29,007 bases of DNA, taken from positions 1-29,007 of the forward strand of contig CAKVBV010000030.1 of the NCBI GenBank assembly GCA_934725535.1, given 5' to 3'. Below, piece by piece: positions 7,021 through 16,026 of the stretch. The DNA comes from an uncultured Bacteroidales bacterium. GTDB lineage: Bacteria > Bacteroidota > Bacteroidia > Bacteroidales > Paludibacteraceae. The position numbers and the translations under genes were made by a program. Within the stretch, counting starts at the first letter, position 1; each line of letters opens with the position of its first letter. The notes below the pieces were generated by a model. The model was given only the letters and a program-made list of their open reading frames with translations, searched no databases and had not been told where the DNA came from.

Positions 7021-10000
7021 ATGAATTTCACACACCTACACGTACACTCGCAGTATTCGGTACTGGACGGAATGAGCAAAGTACCCGACATAGTGGACAA
7101 ATGTCTCCGCACCGGTATGGGTGCCGTGGCACTGACAGACCATGGTAACATGTACGGAATCAAGGAGTTGCTCGACTACTGCAAAAAAGTAAACAGCAAG
7201 AACAAAGAAGCATGGGACGCCAAACAGGAAGAACTGGCGCAAGCCGCAGCAGAGAAAGGCGAGACCTACGAGAAACAGCCGTTTGTACCCTTCAAACCGA
7301 TTGTGGGGTGTGAGGCATATTGTGCGCGGCGCGGGCGGCACTCGATGACCGACGAGAAAGCCGTGAACGGCGAGGGGAGGCAGTACATCATCGACCGCTC
7401 GGGCTGGCACTTGATCCTTTTGGCAAAGAACATGACCGGCTATCACAACCTGTGCAAGATTGTGAGTGCAGGCTTCATGTCGGACGCATTCAACTACACG
7501 AGCCGTATTGACAAAGACCTGCTGCAGGAGTTCCACGAGGGCATTATCTGTTCGTCGGCATGCTTGGGCGGGGAATTGCCGCAGAAGATTATGGCAGGTG
7601 ATATAGCGGGTGCGGAAGAGACGATAGAGTGGTTCAAGTCGGTGTTCGGCGAAGACTACTACATCGAGTTGCAACGTCACCAGACCGACAAACCCGGCGG
7701 CGACCAGGAGGTGTACCAACGGCAGAAAGAGGTGAACCCCGTGTTGATAGACCTTGCCCGCAAACATAATGTAAAGATTATCTGCACCAACGACTCACAC
7801 TTCGTGGAGGAAGAGAACGCCGAGGCGCACGACCGGCTCATCTGCCTCAGCACGAACCACTATGTGGACGATGTGAACCGTATGCACTACACCAAGCAGG
7901 AGTGGCTCAAGACGCCCGAGGAGATGTATAGCATCTTCTCCGACATACCCGAGGCATTGGCGAACACGCAGGAGATAGCGGACAAAGTGGAGATATACGA
8001 CATCGACCACGGACCGATTATGCCGCTGTTCGACATCCCGAAAGACTTCGGCAGCGAAGACGAGATACGGCAGAAATATACCGAGCAGGATCTGTGGCAG
8101 GAGTTTATGACCGACGAACACGGGCAAAACCCATTGAGCGAGAAAGACGCGCAGAAGCGTTTCAAGAACCTCGGCGGGTACGACCGCATGTACCGTATCA
8201 AATTTGAGGCGGAATACCTGAGTTTCCTTACGTGGAACGGTGCGAAAAAGCGTTACCCCGAACTGGAGCCGTTTCTGGAGAACACCAAGGGGCTGGATTA
8301 TCACTACTGGGACGCGGCGGATTTGGACGAGCGGCAGCGCGAAGTGGTGAACCGTATCCTGTTTGAGTTGCACGTGATGAAGACGATGGGTTTCCCCGGC
8401 TACTTCCTCATCGTGATGGACTTTATCCGCGGTGCGCGCGAGGAGTTGGGCGTGAGCGTAGGTCCGGGGCGTGGTTCGGCGGCAGGTTCGGTAGTAGCCT
8501 ACTGCCTACACATCACCGACCTTGACCCGCTGAAATACGACCTTCTGTTTGAGCGTTTCCTCAACCCCGACCGTATCTCATTGCCCGATATAGACACCGA
8601 CTTCGACGATGCAGGGCGCGGCAAGGTGCTTGACTGGGTGAGCAAGAAATACGGCGAGACCCACGTAGCGCATATCATCACCTACGGCAAGATGGCTACC
8701 AAGTCGGCTATCTCCGATGTAGGGCGCGTACAGCGTGTGCCTTTGGCAAAGGTGAACGAACTGAAATCGTATATCCCCGACCGCGGTTTTCCCGACAACA
8801 TCAAAGACGAAAAAGGCAAGTCGCCCAAGGTGAACCTGAAGAACTGCTACAAGTATGTGGACGAACTGAAGCGCGAGTACGAGCAGGGCGAACCCGAGAT
8901 ACGCAGCATGCTCAACTATGCCCTGCAACTCGAGGACACCATCCGCCAGGTGGGTATCCACGCATGCGGTGTGATTATCGGAGCGGACGACCTGACGAAG
9001 TTCGCCCCGCTGTCGAGCGTGGAGGACAAGGATACCAAACGCCGTGTGCTGGTCACGGAATACGACGGACACGTGATAGAGAGCGTGGGACTCATCAAGA
9101 TGGACTTCCTCGGGCTCATCACACTTACTATTATCAAGGAGTGCCTGAAGAACATCAAGAAAGCGCGGGGCATCGATGTGGACATCGACCATATCCCCAT
9201 TGACGATGCGGAGACCTACAAACTGTTCCAGGAGGGGCGCACGGTGGCGGTGTTCCAGTTTGAGTCGCCGGGTATGCGCAAGTACATGAGGGAACTCAAA
9301 CCGACCGTCATCGGCGACATCATCGCCATGAACGCCCTCTACCGCCCGGGACCTATGGACTATATCCCGCAGTTCATCCGCCGCAAGCAGGGACTCGAAC
9401 CCGTAACGTACGACATCCCGATAATGGAGAAGTACCTGAAGGACACCTACGGCGTTACGGTCTATCAGGAGCAGGTCATGCTCCTCTCGCGACTGCTGGC
9501 GAACTTCACCCGCGGCGAGAGCGACAAACTGCGAAAGGCTATGGGTAAGAAGCAGATGGCGATACTGCAGGAACTGAAAGGCAAGTTTATGGCAGGCGGC
9601 AAAGCCAACGGGCACGACGAGAAGGTGCTGGACAAGATTTGGAAAGACTGGGAGAAATTCGCCTCGTATGCGTTCAACAAGTCGCACGCCGCCTGCTACT
9701 CGTGGGTGGCATACCAGACCGCCTACCTCAAGGCGCACTACCCCGCCGAGTTCATGGCTGCCAACCTGACCGTCTCGAAGGACGACATCAAGGAGGTAAC
9801 AAAGTTCATGGACGAGTGCAAGGCGATGAAGATACAGGTGCTGGAGCCCGATGTCAACGAGTCGGAACTCACCTTCACCGTCAACAGCCACGGTGATATC
9901 CGCTTCGGCTTGGGCGGTATCAAAGGTGTGGGCGAAGGTGCCGTAGAGGCGATTATCAGCGAGCGCAACAAGAACGGCAAATACAAGGACATCTTCGACT

Positions 10001-11055
10001 TCCTCGAGCGCGTCAACCTCTCGGCTTGCAACCGCAAGACCGTGGAGAACCTCGCGTGTGCAGGGGCTTTCGACTGCTTCGACGGCACCTATCGCGAGCA
10101 GTTCTTCGGCGTAAACAGCAAGGCCGAAAACGTCCTCGAGACACTCATGCGCTACGGCAATATGTTCCAGCAGGACAAACAACAGCAGCAAAACTCCCTC
10201 TTCGGCGACCTCGGAGGCGACTTGGGCATCGAGATACAGCGTCCTGAAATGCCCCAAGTCCCCCGCTGGAGCGTCATCGAGCGACTCAACAGAGAGAAAT
10301 CGCTCATCGGCATCTTCCTCTCCGCCCACCCACTCGACAACTACGAGTTTGAGGTAACCGACATCTGCAATGTCACCGCTTCCGAACTCACCCGCTTCGA
10401 GGGATGGCGCACGCCCGATGCACGAAAAGCCGCTATGGCTGCCAACGAGAATAACGACGAAGAACAACCCGAAGGCGAGAAAAAAGTGAACCCCGTCGAT
10501 TGGATACGCCAACACGAAGACCAACCCATGCTTTTCGGTGGCATCGTGGTATCGGCGGAGACCCGCACCTCGCAGAAGGGCAACCCCTACGGACGCTACA
10601 CCATCGAGGACTACACCGGCAGCCACGAGTTCGTACTCTTCGGCACCGCCTATCAGCAGGGCGACCCTATCCTCAAACCCAACGTCTATGCCTTCCTCAC
10701 CTGCACCATTCAGCAACGCGGCAAAGGGCAACGCTGGTTCCAACCCAAGGATATCGAAACCGCTGAATATGAGTTTGTTGTGCAACAAGTAGAGGTGATG
10801 GATGCCGCACAAAAGCGACTCAAACAAATCACGCTCAACATACACATCGACAAGATTCAGCCCGACTTTGTGGACGACCTCGCCACCTACTGCGAGTCGC
10901 ATAGGGGCACCACCCCCCTGCGCCTGCAGGTACACGACGGCACGCGCCAAAACCTCATCTCATTCAACGCCCGTCCCATCCGTATGGACAAGGACTTCTA
11001 CCATTGGCTTCGTATGCAGGAACAGGACGACATCCTCACCCACTCAGTCAACTAA
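7021..11055 (+). CDS. dnaE: DNA polymerase III alpha subunit
   Basis: A 1344-aa replicative DNA polymerase (C-family), cytoplasmic core of the Pol III holoenzyme. The start at ATG 7021 gives MNFTHLHVHSQYSVLDGM, the standard beginning of the PHP domain. The open frame extends upstream to 6907, but those residues overlap the preceding gene and are not conserved-looking. PHP signature residues appear intact: HxH motifs at the N-terminus, LTDHGNMYG and TNDSHF. The polymerase core shows GPGRGSAAGS starting near residue 481 and the catalytic PDIDTDF with Asp523 and Asp525. A helix-hairpin-helix-like segment (FGLGGIKGVGEGAVEAI, about 962-980) and a C-terminal OB-fold (about 1168-1260) follow. It is longer than E. 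coli DnaE (1160 aa), partly through insertions in the PHP domain. Terminator hairpin 25 nt after the stop. Confidence 0.98.
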   Translation: MNFTHLHVHSQYSVLDGMSKVPDIVDKCLRTGMGAVALTDHGNMYGIKELLDYCKKVNSKNKEAWDAKQEELAQAAAEKGETYEKQPFVPFKPIVGCEAYCARRGRHSMTDEKAVNGEGRQYIIDRSGWHLILLAKNMTGYHNLCKIVSAGFMSDAFNYTSRIDKDLLQEFHEGIICSSACLGGELPQKIMAGDIAGAEETIEWFKSVFGEDYYIELQRHQTDKPGGDQEVYQRQKEVNPVLIDLARKHNVKIICTNDSHFVEEENAEAHDRLICLSTNHYVDDVNRMHYTKQEWLKTPEEMYSIFSDIPEALANTQEIADKVEIYDIDHGPIMPLFDIPKDFGSEDEIRQKYTEQDLWQEFMTDEHGQNPLSEKDAQKRFKNLGGYDRMYRIKFEAEYLSFLTWNGAKKRYPELEPFLENTKGLDYHYWDAADLDERQREVVNRILFELHVMKTMGFPGYFLIVMDFIRGAREELGVSVGPGRGSAAGSVVAYCLHITDLDPLKYDLLFERFLNPDRISLPDIDTDFDDAGRGKVLDWVSKKYGETHVAHIITYGKMATKSAISDVGRVQRVPLAKVNELKSYIPDRGFPDNIKDEKGKSPKVNLKNCYKYVDELKREYEQGEPEIRSMLNYALQLEDTIRQVGIHACGVIIGADDLTKFAPLSSVEDKDTKRRVLVTEYDGHVIESVGLIKMDFLGLITLTIIKECLKNIKKARGIDVDIDHIPIDDAETYKLFQEGRTVAVFQFESPGMRKYMRELKPTVIGDIIAMNALYRPGPMDYIPQFIRRKQGLEPVTYDIPIMEKYLKDTYGVTVYQEQVMLLSRLLANFTRGESDKLRKAMGKKQMAILQELKGKFMAGGKANGHDEKVLDKIWKDWEKFASYAFNKSHAACYSWVAYQTAYLKAHYPAEFMAANLTVSKDDIKEVTKFMDECKAMKIQVLEPDVNESELTFTVNSHGDIRFGLGGIKGVGEGAVEAIISERNKNGKYKDIFDFLERVNLSACNRKTVENLACAGAFDCFDGTYREQFFGVNSKAENVLETLMRYGNMFQQDKQQQQNSLFGDLGGDLGIEIQRPEMPQVPRWSVIERLNREKSLIGIFLSAHPLDNYEFEVTDICNVTASELTRFEGWRTPDARKAAMAANENNDEEQPEGEKKVNPVDWIRQHEDQPMLFGGIVVSAETRTSQKGNPYGRYTIEDYTGSHEFVLFGTAYQQGDPILKPNVYAFLTCTIQQRGKGQRWFQPKDIETAEYEFVVQQVEVMDAAQKRLKQITLNIHIDKIQPDFVDDLATYCESHRGTTPLRLQVHDGTRQNLISFNARPIRMDKDFYHWLRMQEQDDILTHSVN

Positions 11056-11080
11056 CCACCCGACTTGTACATACAAATGC

Positions 11081-11122
11081 AAAGAGATTGCCTACCCAAT
11101 AATATAGGCAGTCTCTTTCTTT
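11081..11122. terminator. Terminator of dnaE
   Basis: A 14-bp stem: AAAGAGATTGCCTA (11081-11094) with TAGGCAGTCTCTTT (11105-11118), one G-U pair and a 10-nt loop, followed by CTTTT. It begins 25 nt after the dnaE stop. The stem ends in an A/T run on either side, so it may also work in reverse. Confidence 0.8.
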
Positions 11123-11170
11123 TGTGGAGATACTGTCGTTGGATGATGCTTGTGGAGACGATGCTTGGGG

Positions 11171-11191
11171 GACGACGCGGCTCGCGTCGTC
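11171..11191 (+). repeat. REP-like palindrome, copy 2, with extra half arm
   Basis: Perfect copy with 9-bp arms GACGACGCG and CGCGTCGTC and loop GCT, head GCTTGGGG. The head region is duplicated just upstream (GATGCTTGTGGAGAC at 11145-11159, GATGCTTGGGGGAC at 11160-11173). An additional right half, CTCGCGTCGTC, lies at 11198-11208. Confidence 0.88.
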
Positions 11192-11229
11192 ATGTCTCTC
11201 GCGTCGTCAAAGATACAGAGTTTTGAGTC

Positions 11230-11249
11230 CTCCCCCTTTGAAGGGGGAG
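11230..11249. repeat. C/G-rich palindrome
   Basis: CTCCCCCTT (11230-11238) is the exact reverse complement of AAGGGGGAG (11241-11249). The flanking TTAGAGGGGGT continues the G-rich character. Similar intergenic CCCCCTT/AAGGGGG palindromes are common in Bacteroidota genomes, from general knowledge. Only one copy is present in this window. Confidence 0.6.
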
Positions 11250-11270
11250 TTAGAGGGGGTCTTCTCGGGT

Positions 11271-11358
11271 TAAGTGTATGAGATTAGTATGTGATTAGTA
11301 TGTGATTAGTATGAGATTAGTATGTGATTAACGGGAGGATAGCGGGAGGATAACGAGT
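11271..11358 (-). repeat. 11-bp-period array, 7-8 units
   Basis: GATTAGTATGT starts at 11282, 11293 and 11315, with GATTAGTATGA at 11304. Then come diverging units at 11326, 11337 and 11348 that stay in 11-bp phase. A leading unit at 11271 is weak. Read on the minus strand, the last units match the GTTATCCTCCC-type unit of the array at 95-138. It is closely related to 22583-22670. Confidence 0.85.
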
Positions 11359-11390
11359 ACTTTTATATCGCATATCGCAAACTTGCATAA

Positions 11391-11431
11391 AAAAAGACTG
11401 CCTAACCACATCTTGTTAGACAGTCTTTTTT
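11391..11431. terminator. Bidirectional terminator of the large secreted protein gene
   Basis: A 16-bp stem with one C-A mismatch: AAAAAGACTGCCTAAC (11391-11406) and GTTAGACAGTCTTTTT (11415-11430), loop of 8 nt. T runs follow on both strands. It sits 19 nt beyond the stop of the minus-strand gene ending at 11450. Confidence 0.85.
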
Positions 11432-11449
11432 AGCAGTAAATCAAGTGTA

Positions 11450-14400
11450 CTATTTCACCTTTTGCCCTGTGATGGTGTAGCGTGTGCCGTCTGGCGTGAG
11501 AACATACAGTGTGCCATGGTCAAGAATGAGCCGGGCAGCGGAACGTGCTGTCGTATCGCCTTGCGGCACAAGGGTCTCTTCGGCGCCGGTCATAGTCTGT
11601 TTTAGTGCCACACTGATATATTCCACTCCCTTGGCAAAAGCATAACCCGTTGGCAGGTCGGCTTGGTTGGCTTCGTAGGTGGCAATACCGGCGTTGAGGT
11701 CTATCGCCCAGTAGAACGGCACATTCTCGATATAGCATAGTGTCTGTCCCTGTTCGTCCAGCGCACTGAGTATCAGCCGTGATAGTGCATCACGCACCGC
11801 AGCCATATCCGTCTGCTCTACATAGATGGCCTCTTTGTCTGCCTTGGCAGTGGCTGTGCGCAGGGCAATGTCTTGGTGCGAAGAGGAAAGCACGATGTCA
11901 TAGCGGTGCTTGCCCGGACGCGGATTGTCCACAGACGCAATGACGGTGATGGCCTCCACGGAGTCAGATGCGTTGTGGTAGTACCCCCGCTCGGCTATGG
12001 CAGGATAGCCTTGTACGCTGTCAATCACCACAGGAGCCTTGTTTGCATATAGATGATAGAAGTGAATCACCGCCTCATCATCGGCAGAGAACATAGCAAA
12101 CAAGGTATCACCCGCAGCCACTGGCACGGTATAGGCCACGGCGGAGTAAAAACCATAATAATCAAATGCGTTTCCTTCCACATAGGCATACCACTGATAG
12201 GTATCGCTCCACAGATACTTGGCGGCACCGAAGTCTGCCTGTTCGCGCAGGGGCAGGGTAGCAGGGCGTGCCTGTTGGAGCAATATCTCAAACAGTTCCG
12301 CCTCCTCGTAGGCTACAGTATAGTCCGCACGGTCGTCTTTGCGGGAAAACTGCGAACAGAACATCAAGGTGCAGTCCATATCCTTGGACGCTATATAAGT
12401 GAACGTAGCCACACGGGTAGTGGGGTCCAACGTCTCATGTCTGATAGAGTTATAAATTAAATCACCTTGTTTCAAGGTCGGGTCAATGAGGTATAGTGCC
12501 CCTTCATTCGTGCCTTGCACAGCCTCTGCAAAGAACCGGTACATCTTGCCCGCCTCGAGATGAACGGTATATGCCTCATATCCGACGGTGTATGTTGTGT
12601 AATCGGCGTCAAACTGAAGTACCTCGGAATGTTTGTTGATGGCTGTATGGCGCATCTCGCCAGCAGGCAACACACCCGATACAGGCAGGCTGTCGGGGTC
12701 GCACGCAGGGTGCTGCGCATAGACAAAGTCGGCTTCCGGCACCTGCGAGAAGTTGTACACCACTACATAGAGGGGTATCGTATCTGTGTCTCCGAACACT
12801 GCGTAGTAGGTGGAATCTGCCCCCATAGACTCGATAGACTTCGCCTCCTGCGTCAGCAGAGAGTCGTAATATACCTGTGCAAAGACAAAGCCCGGTTGGT
12901 CGGTATAGAGCGACCCGCCGTACACCTGCCCTGCATTGGCGGTGAAGGTATAGCCTTTGCCCGGCACCATGATGTTGTTGAACGGATAGAGTCCGTCGGT
13001 AATAGTGCCGCTTACCACCGTATCTGTGCTTATCGGCTCAAAGTGATAGGTGGCAGGGGTGCCGATAGAAAGCACGTATTTCGCCTCCATATCCTGGGTG
13101 AGCGTTATCAGGTGATACGTTCCCGCCTGCAGGCTGTCCACATGGCGTGCATCATTGTATATCTTGGTATCCTTGCCGTCTTTGTACTCAAAGAGCATGC
13201 ATGTGCTGTAATCGTCCTCCCAAGCCGTTTCCATACGTATCTCCGTATAGGTTGTCTCGGTGAGCGTGAACTCATAGCCGCGATAGAAACCGCCTGCCGT
13301 GGTGTACCACTCGCTGTTGGTCAGCGTGTCGGACATATACGGCAGCGTAACAGGTGTGTAACGCACAGGAGTGGCACGGCATATATGCACATCGTAATTG
13401 CTTCCTTCAACATAACGGCTGCGGCAGGAGATACCGTATTTGCCTGCCTCAAGAGTGATAGAGTCCACATTATCTCGGTAATCCGTCGGCTCTCCATTGT
13501 CATTGAGAGGCATTACAGTGAAGGATGCTCTTTCGTTATCTATGCGCCCTGCAAGCAATATAGTGGTGGTCTCGGACAGAGTCAGGCTATAGAACAAACC
13601 TAACATGTTCGGATACCCGTAATTGTCGAAACGCATATCCTGCATATAGTCGCCCTTGGCGTGATAGTCCAATGTGATAGGCTGCCATGGCATAACAGCA
13701 GGCACACTCGGGGTATGCTCGCCTGCAATAACCCATGTCGAAGCCGACTGCTCATCACATTGTGCCAGCACGGCAGCCGCATAGTAACGGCACGTATCGA
13801 TATTGTGGAACGTATATACGGTGTCGGTGGTGCGGATGGCTACCGTATCGAAATGCTCGTCAGTCCCCGTACCGTTGTATAGTGCTACAAAGTAGGCTGC
13901 TGCATCGGTCTTGTGCCAGCGCATGGTAATATCGGTGCCGTCTGTAGTGAACTCCACCACTTTGGGTGTCGGACACAGACTGCACGGGTTGCCGCTCCAA
14001 AGCAATGTCCCGTCCGGTGTGTTGGTCATTTCCCCCTCCTGCATATCCAATACAATATCCCCGTCGGCGTTGGTGATACGGAACGATACTTCGTCGTCAT
14101 AAGCACCTTCGCCCCAATAGATGTCCACCTTGCCGCCGTGAGTGGTGTAGGTGAAGGTCTCGTATCCGCCGTCCGTCATAGCGATAACAGTCTCTGCTCC
14201 GTTCTCCACGAAATGCAGTTTGCCGCTGTTCCAGCCGTCGTCGTATTTGTCGTAGCAATCAATGGTCAGCACGCAGCCCCCGCCGCTTTCTTGCTTCTGT
14301 CCCGCTACAAACTGCGCCTTGTTCCATACCTCCTTGGCACCTTCCACGCGTGCGCATACGTAGGCATAATAGGTCTTTCCCGCAGTCAGTCCTTCCATAG

Positions 14401-15601
14401 TATAGGTCGTGTCCGCCGTGTGGTGAATACCTTTCTGGAAACGGAAGTTCTGTATCTCGTGGTCGGATACGATGACGTCATACTCGCAACCGAGGTCATT
14501 CCACGTTACCACCGCCGTTGCGCTGTCCGTACATTCCACACCCACCTTTGTGCCGACAAACACTACCTCAACGTATGGTACAGACCAATGGCAAGTGTCA
14601 TTGACAAAGAAATAAGGTCGTACCACACTGCAACTGTTGTCATAATCTACCGTATATCCTGCTGCGGGTATATACTCTGCGCATAGCGTATCGCCCTCAT
14701 AGATGGTGCTGTGGTTCGCTGTCTCCACGCCGTTCACCATAGTACGGATGCTTACATGGTCGGGAATATCAATAAGATCCAATATCCCCGACTTGGCAGG
14801 GCGCACATGCGGAGTCAGCACCACATCTTCCCCTGGCATAGTGAACCAGCCATGCTTATCTCCTCCGTACCATTGCAACGATGCATTCGGGGTATTGGTT
14901 GTCAGCGAATCCAAGATGTATCCCCTGTCCACCATAACCCGCACATCTATGTTATTATTGGGATAGTAGGCTTCTGCTGCAGGGAAAAGCACAATGCTGC
15001 AATGCTCGGTGGGCGTTGCGCTGATGTTGTACATCTTGTACTCCACCAACGAGATGTCGTCCAACGAGATATACATCGGAGTACCACCAACCTCCCCACG
15101 GATACCCAATACGTATGTAGCGCTGCTGTCCACGGTGAAGTCTTCGTATATGTACTCATAGTTGCCGTTGGTCAGCCTTGTTTCCGTAATCATTGTCTTC
15201 CGTGCATTCATATCCGCCTCGGCGCACAGATACACCTGTAAAATGGCATCCTCTGTATAGGTGCCGTCTTGGCGTGCATTCATAGCAATGCGATACGGCT
15301 TGCCTGTCTCCAATCGGATGGACGTAAACAGCCAGTCGATATTCCCCCATAGCAAGGTGGCATTCCATTCCCCGCTGTAGGGTTGGCGGTTGTGATCCGT
15401 TTCCGAGTTGAATACCCACGCATCGCTTTTCTTTTCGCTTTGCTGCACCCATGTGTTGATAACATCGCCTTGGGTGTGCGTACCCTCGAACCCCTCGTAG
15501 AAGGGTACCGTGTGTACTGTCGTCGTTTGAGCAAACACCGCGTTTGCCGTGCCTGTGATACCTGCCAGCACCATCAGGCTAAAAAGTAAACATCGTTTCA
15601 T
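11450..15601 (-). CDS. Large secreted multidomain surface protein
   Basis: A 1383-aa exported protein without recognised catalytic motifs. The start at 15601 gives the signal peptide MKRCLLFSLMVLAGITGTANA; a Met five residues upstream (15616) is also possible. Near residues 30-190 there is a jelly-roll region starting VPFYEGFEG, like choice-of-anchor-J/cleaved-adhesin domains. Next comes a repeat-like beta segment (ISATPTEHCSIVLFPAAEAY), then fibronectin-III-like segments (about residues 365-440 and 545-640, with TYTMEGLTAGKTYYAYVCA in the first). Further beta-rich repeats of about 100 aa fill the C-terminal half. The tail DHGTLYVLTPDGTRYTITGQ, ending in KVK, resembles the tail of the gene at 18048 and may be a sorting signal. 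Own promoter upstream and terminator downstream, so it is monocistronic. Likely an adhesin or surface-layer protein; the ligand is unknown. Confidence 0.85.
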   Translation of the reverse strand: MKRCLLFSLMVLAGITGTANAVFAQTTTVHTVPFYEGFEGTHTQGDVINTWVQQSEKKSDAWVFNSETDHNRQPYSGEWNATLLWGNIDWLFTSIRLETGKPYRIAMNARQDGTYTEDAILQVYLCAEADMNARKTMITETRLTNGNYEYIYEDFTVDSSATYVLGIRGEVGGTPMYISLDDISLVEYKMYNISATPTEHCSIVLFPAAEAYYPNNNIDVRVMVDRGYILDSLTTNTPNASLQWYGGDKHGWFTMPGEDVVLTPHVRPAKSGILDLIDIPDHVSIRTMVNGVETANHSTIYEGDTLCAEYIPAAGYTVDYDNSCSVVRPYFFVNDTCHWSVPYVEVVFVGTKVGVECTDSATAVVTWNDLGCEYDVIVSDHEIQNFRFQKGIHHTADTTYTMEGLTAGKTYYAYVCARVEGAKEVWNKAQFVAGQKQESGGGCVLTIDCYDKYDDGWNSGKLHFVENGAETVIAMTDGGYETFTYTTHGGKVDIYWGEGAYDDEVSFRITNADGDIVLDMQEGEMTNTPDGTLLWSGNPCSLCPTPKVVEFTTDGTDITMRWHKTDAAAYFVALYNGTGTDEHFDTVAIRTTDTVYTFHNIDTCRYYAAAVLAQCDEQSASTWVIAGEHTPSVPAVMPWQPITLDYHAKGDYMQDMRFDNYGYPNMLGLFYSLTLSETTTILLAGRIDNERASFTVMPLNDNGEPTDYRDNVDSITLEAGKYGISCRSRYVEGSNYDVHICRATPVRYTPVTLPYMSDTLTNSEWYTTAGGFYRGYEFTLTETTYTEIRMETAWEDDYSTCMLFEYKDGKDTKIYNDARHVDSLQAGTYHLITLTQDMEAKYVLSIGTPATYHFEPISTDTVVSGTITDGLYPFNNIMVPGKGYTFTANAGQVYGGSLYTDQPGFVFAQVYYDSLLTQEAKSIESMGADSTYYAVFGDTDTIPLYVVVYNFSQVPEADFVYAQHPACDPDSLPVSGVLPAGEMRHTAINKHSEVLQFDADYTTYTVGYEAYTVHLEAGKMYRFFAEAVQGTNEGALYLIDPTLKQGDLIYNSIRHETLDPTTRVATFTYIASKDMDCTLMFCSQFSRKDDRADYTVAYEEAELFEILLQQARPATLPLREQADFGAAKYLWSDTYQWYAYVEGNAFDYYGFYSAVAYTVPVAAGDTLFAMFSADDEAVIHFYHLYANKAPVVIDSVQGYPAIAERGYYHNASDSVEAITVIASVDNPRPGKHRYDIVLSSSHQDIALRTATAKADKEAIYVEQTDMAAVRDALSRLILSALDEQGQTLCYIENVPFYWAIDLNAGIATYEANQADLPTGYAFAKGVEYISVALKQTMTGAEETLVPQGDTTARSAARLILDHGTLYVLTPDGTRYTITGQKVK

Positions 15602-15639
15602 TAACAAATTGTACATTGATTGTTTTCTATTTCACGTTG

Positions 15640-15670
15640 CAAAATTATATAAAATCGACGAATTACACAA
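15640..15670 (-). promoter_or_regulatory. Bacteroidota-type promoter for the large secreted protein
   Basis: On the minus strand: TTG (15668-15670), 20-nt spacer, TAATTTTG (15640-15647). Transcription would start near 15633, about 30 nt before the chosen start codon. Confidence 0.75.
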
Positions 15671-15708
15671 ATATATACAGGGCAATACGGGAGAGGGCAC
15701 CCTATGGA

Positions 15709-15729
15709 GACGACACGTCCCGCATCGTT
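15709..15729 (+). repeat. Decayed REP-like palindrome
   Basis: This 21-bp stretch matches the REP-like element at 16 of 21 positions, with the same orientation and a similar head (TATGGA). The mismatches break the stem. It lies just before the 11-bp array at 15739. Confidence 0.45.
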
Positions 15730-15738
15730 TTTCCGAAT

Positions 15739-15771
15739 GTTATCCACTCGCTATCCACTCGTTATCCACTC
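15739..15771 (+). repeat. 11-bp-period array, 3 units
   Basis: GTTATCCACTC at 15739 and 15761 with GCTATCCACTC between at 15750, then a partial unit GTTG. The units share most bases with the array at 95-138. Confidence 0.85.
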
Positions 15772-15898
15772 GTTGTTTTCTGCTGTTTGACAGCACCGTC
15801 TCCCAACGATATAACCGCAAGCATTCTGCCAACCGCAAAATGTACGATTGTTAAGATTGACGTCGTATAGACTGTAGCATATCTGTAAAATAAAATTC

Positions 15899-15953
15899 GT
15901 TACCAACTCGTTAGGAAAGCGTTACCAACTCGTTACCACCTCGCTACCGCAAA
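15899..15953 (+). repeat. 11-bp-period array, 5 units
   Basis: GTTACCAACTC at 15899 and 15921, GTTAGGAAAGC at 15910, GTTACCACCTC at 15932 and a final diverged unit at 15943. The 11-bp phase is exact. Confidence 0.8.
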
Positions 15954-16026
15954 AAAGTGTCATTTTTTAAGATTGCTTCTGTCTTGTCAAGGCTTAACTA
16001 TTGGAATTCTGCAAAGGCACAAGACA

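Larger units (their letters stand above)
11056..11449. other. Repeat-rich convergent intergenic region
   Basis: These 394 nt separate dnaE (plus) from the large secreted protein gene (minus) and carry no gene. In order they hold the dnaE terminator (11081-11122), a duplicated REP head (11145-11173), a REP-like palindrome (11171-11191) with an extra half arm (11198-11208), a C/G-rich palindrome (11230-11249), an 11-bp-period array (11271-11358) and a second terminator (11391-11431). Almost every base belongs to some repeat. Confidence 0.75.
15602..16026. other. Gene-free intergenic region with two arrays
   Basis: These 425 nt lie upstream of the large secreted protein gene and downstream of the SusR-like gene, both on the minus strand. 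They hold a promoter (15640-15670), a decayed REP-like copy (15709-15729) and two 11-bp-period arrays (15739-15771 and 15899-15953). No gene and no clear terminator for the SusR-like gene was seen. Confidence 0.6.

Noticed and set aside
8578..10950. Open frame of 790 codons on the minus strand opposite dnaE
   Set aside because: It is the mirror of dnaE codons. The dnaE product has all family motifs over this stretch, while the antisense product matches nothing and has no start context.
15739..15771. Possible DnaA boxes or replication origin
   Set aside because: The units contain TTATCCACT, one base from the DnaA box TTATCCACA. However, the same 11-bp arrays elsewhere have unrelated units, no dnaA or other origin-type gene is next to them, and no AT-rich unwinding region with consensus boxes was seen.
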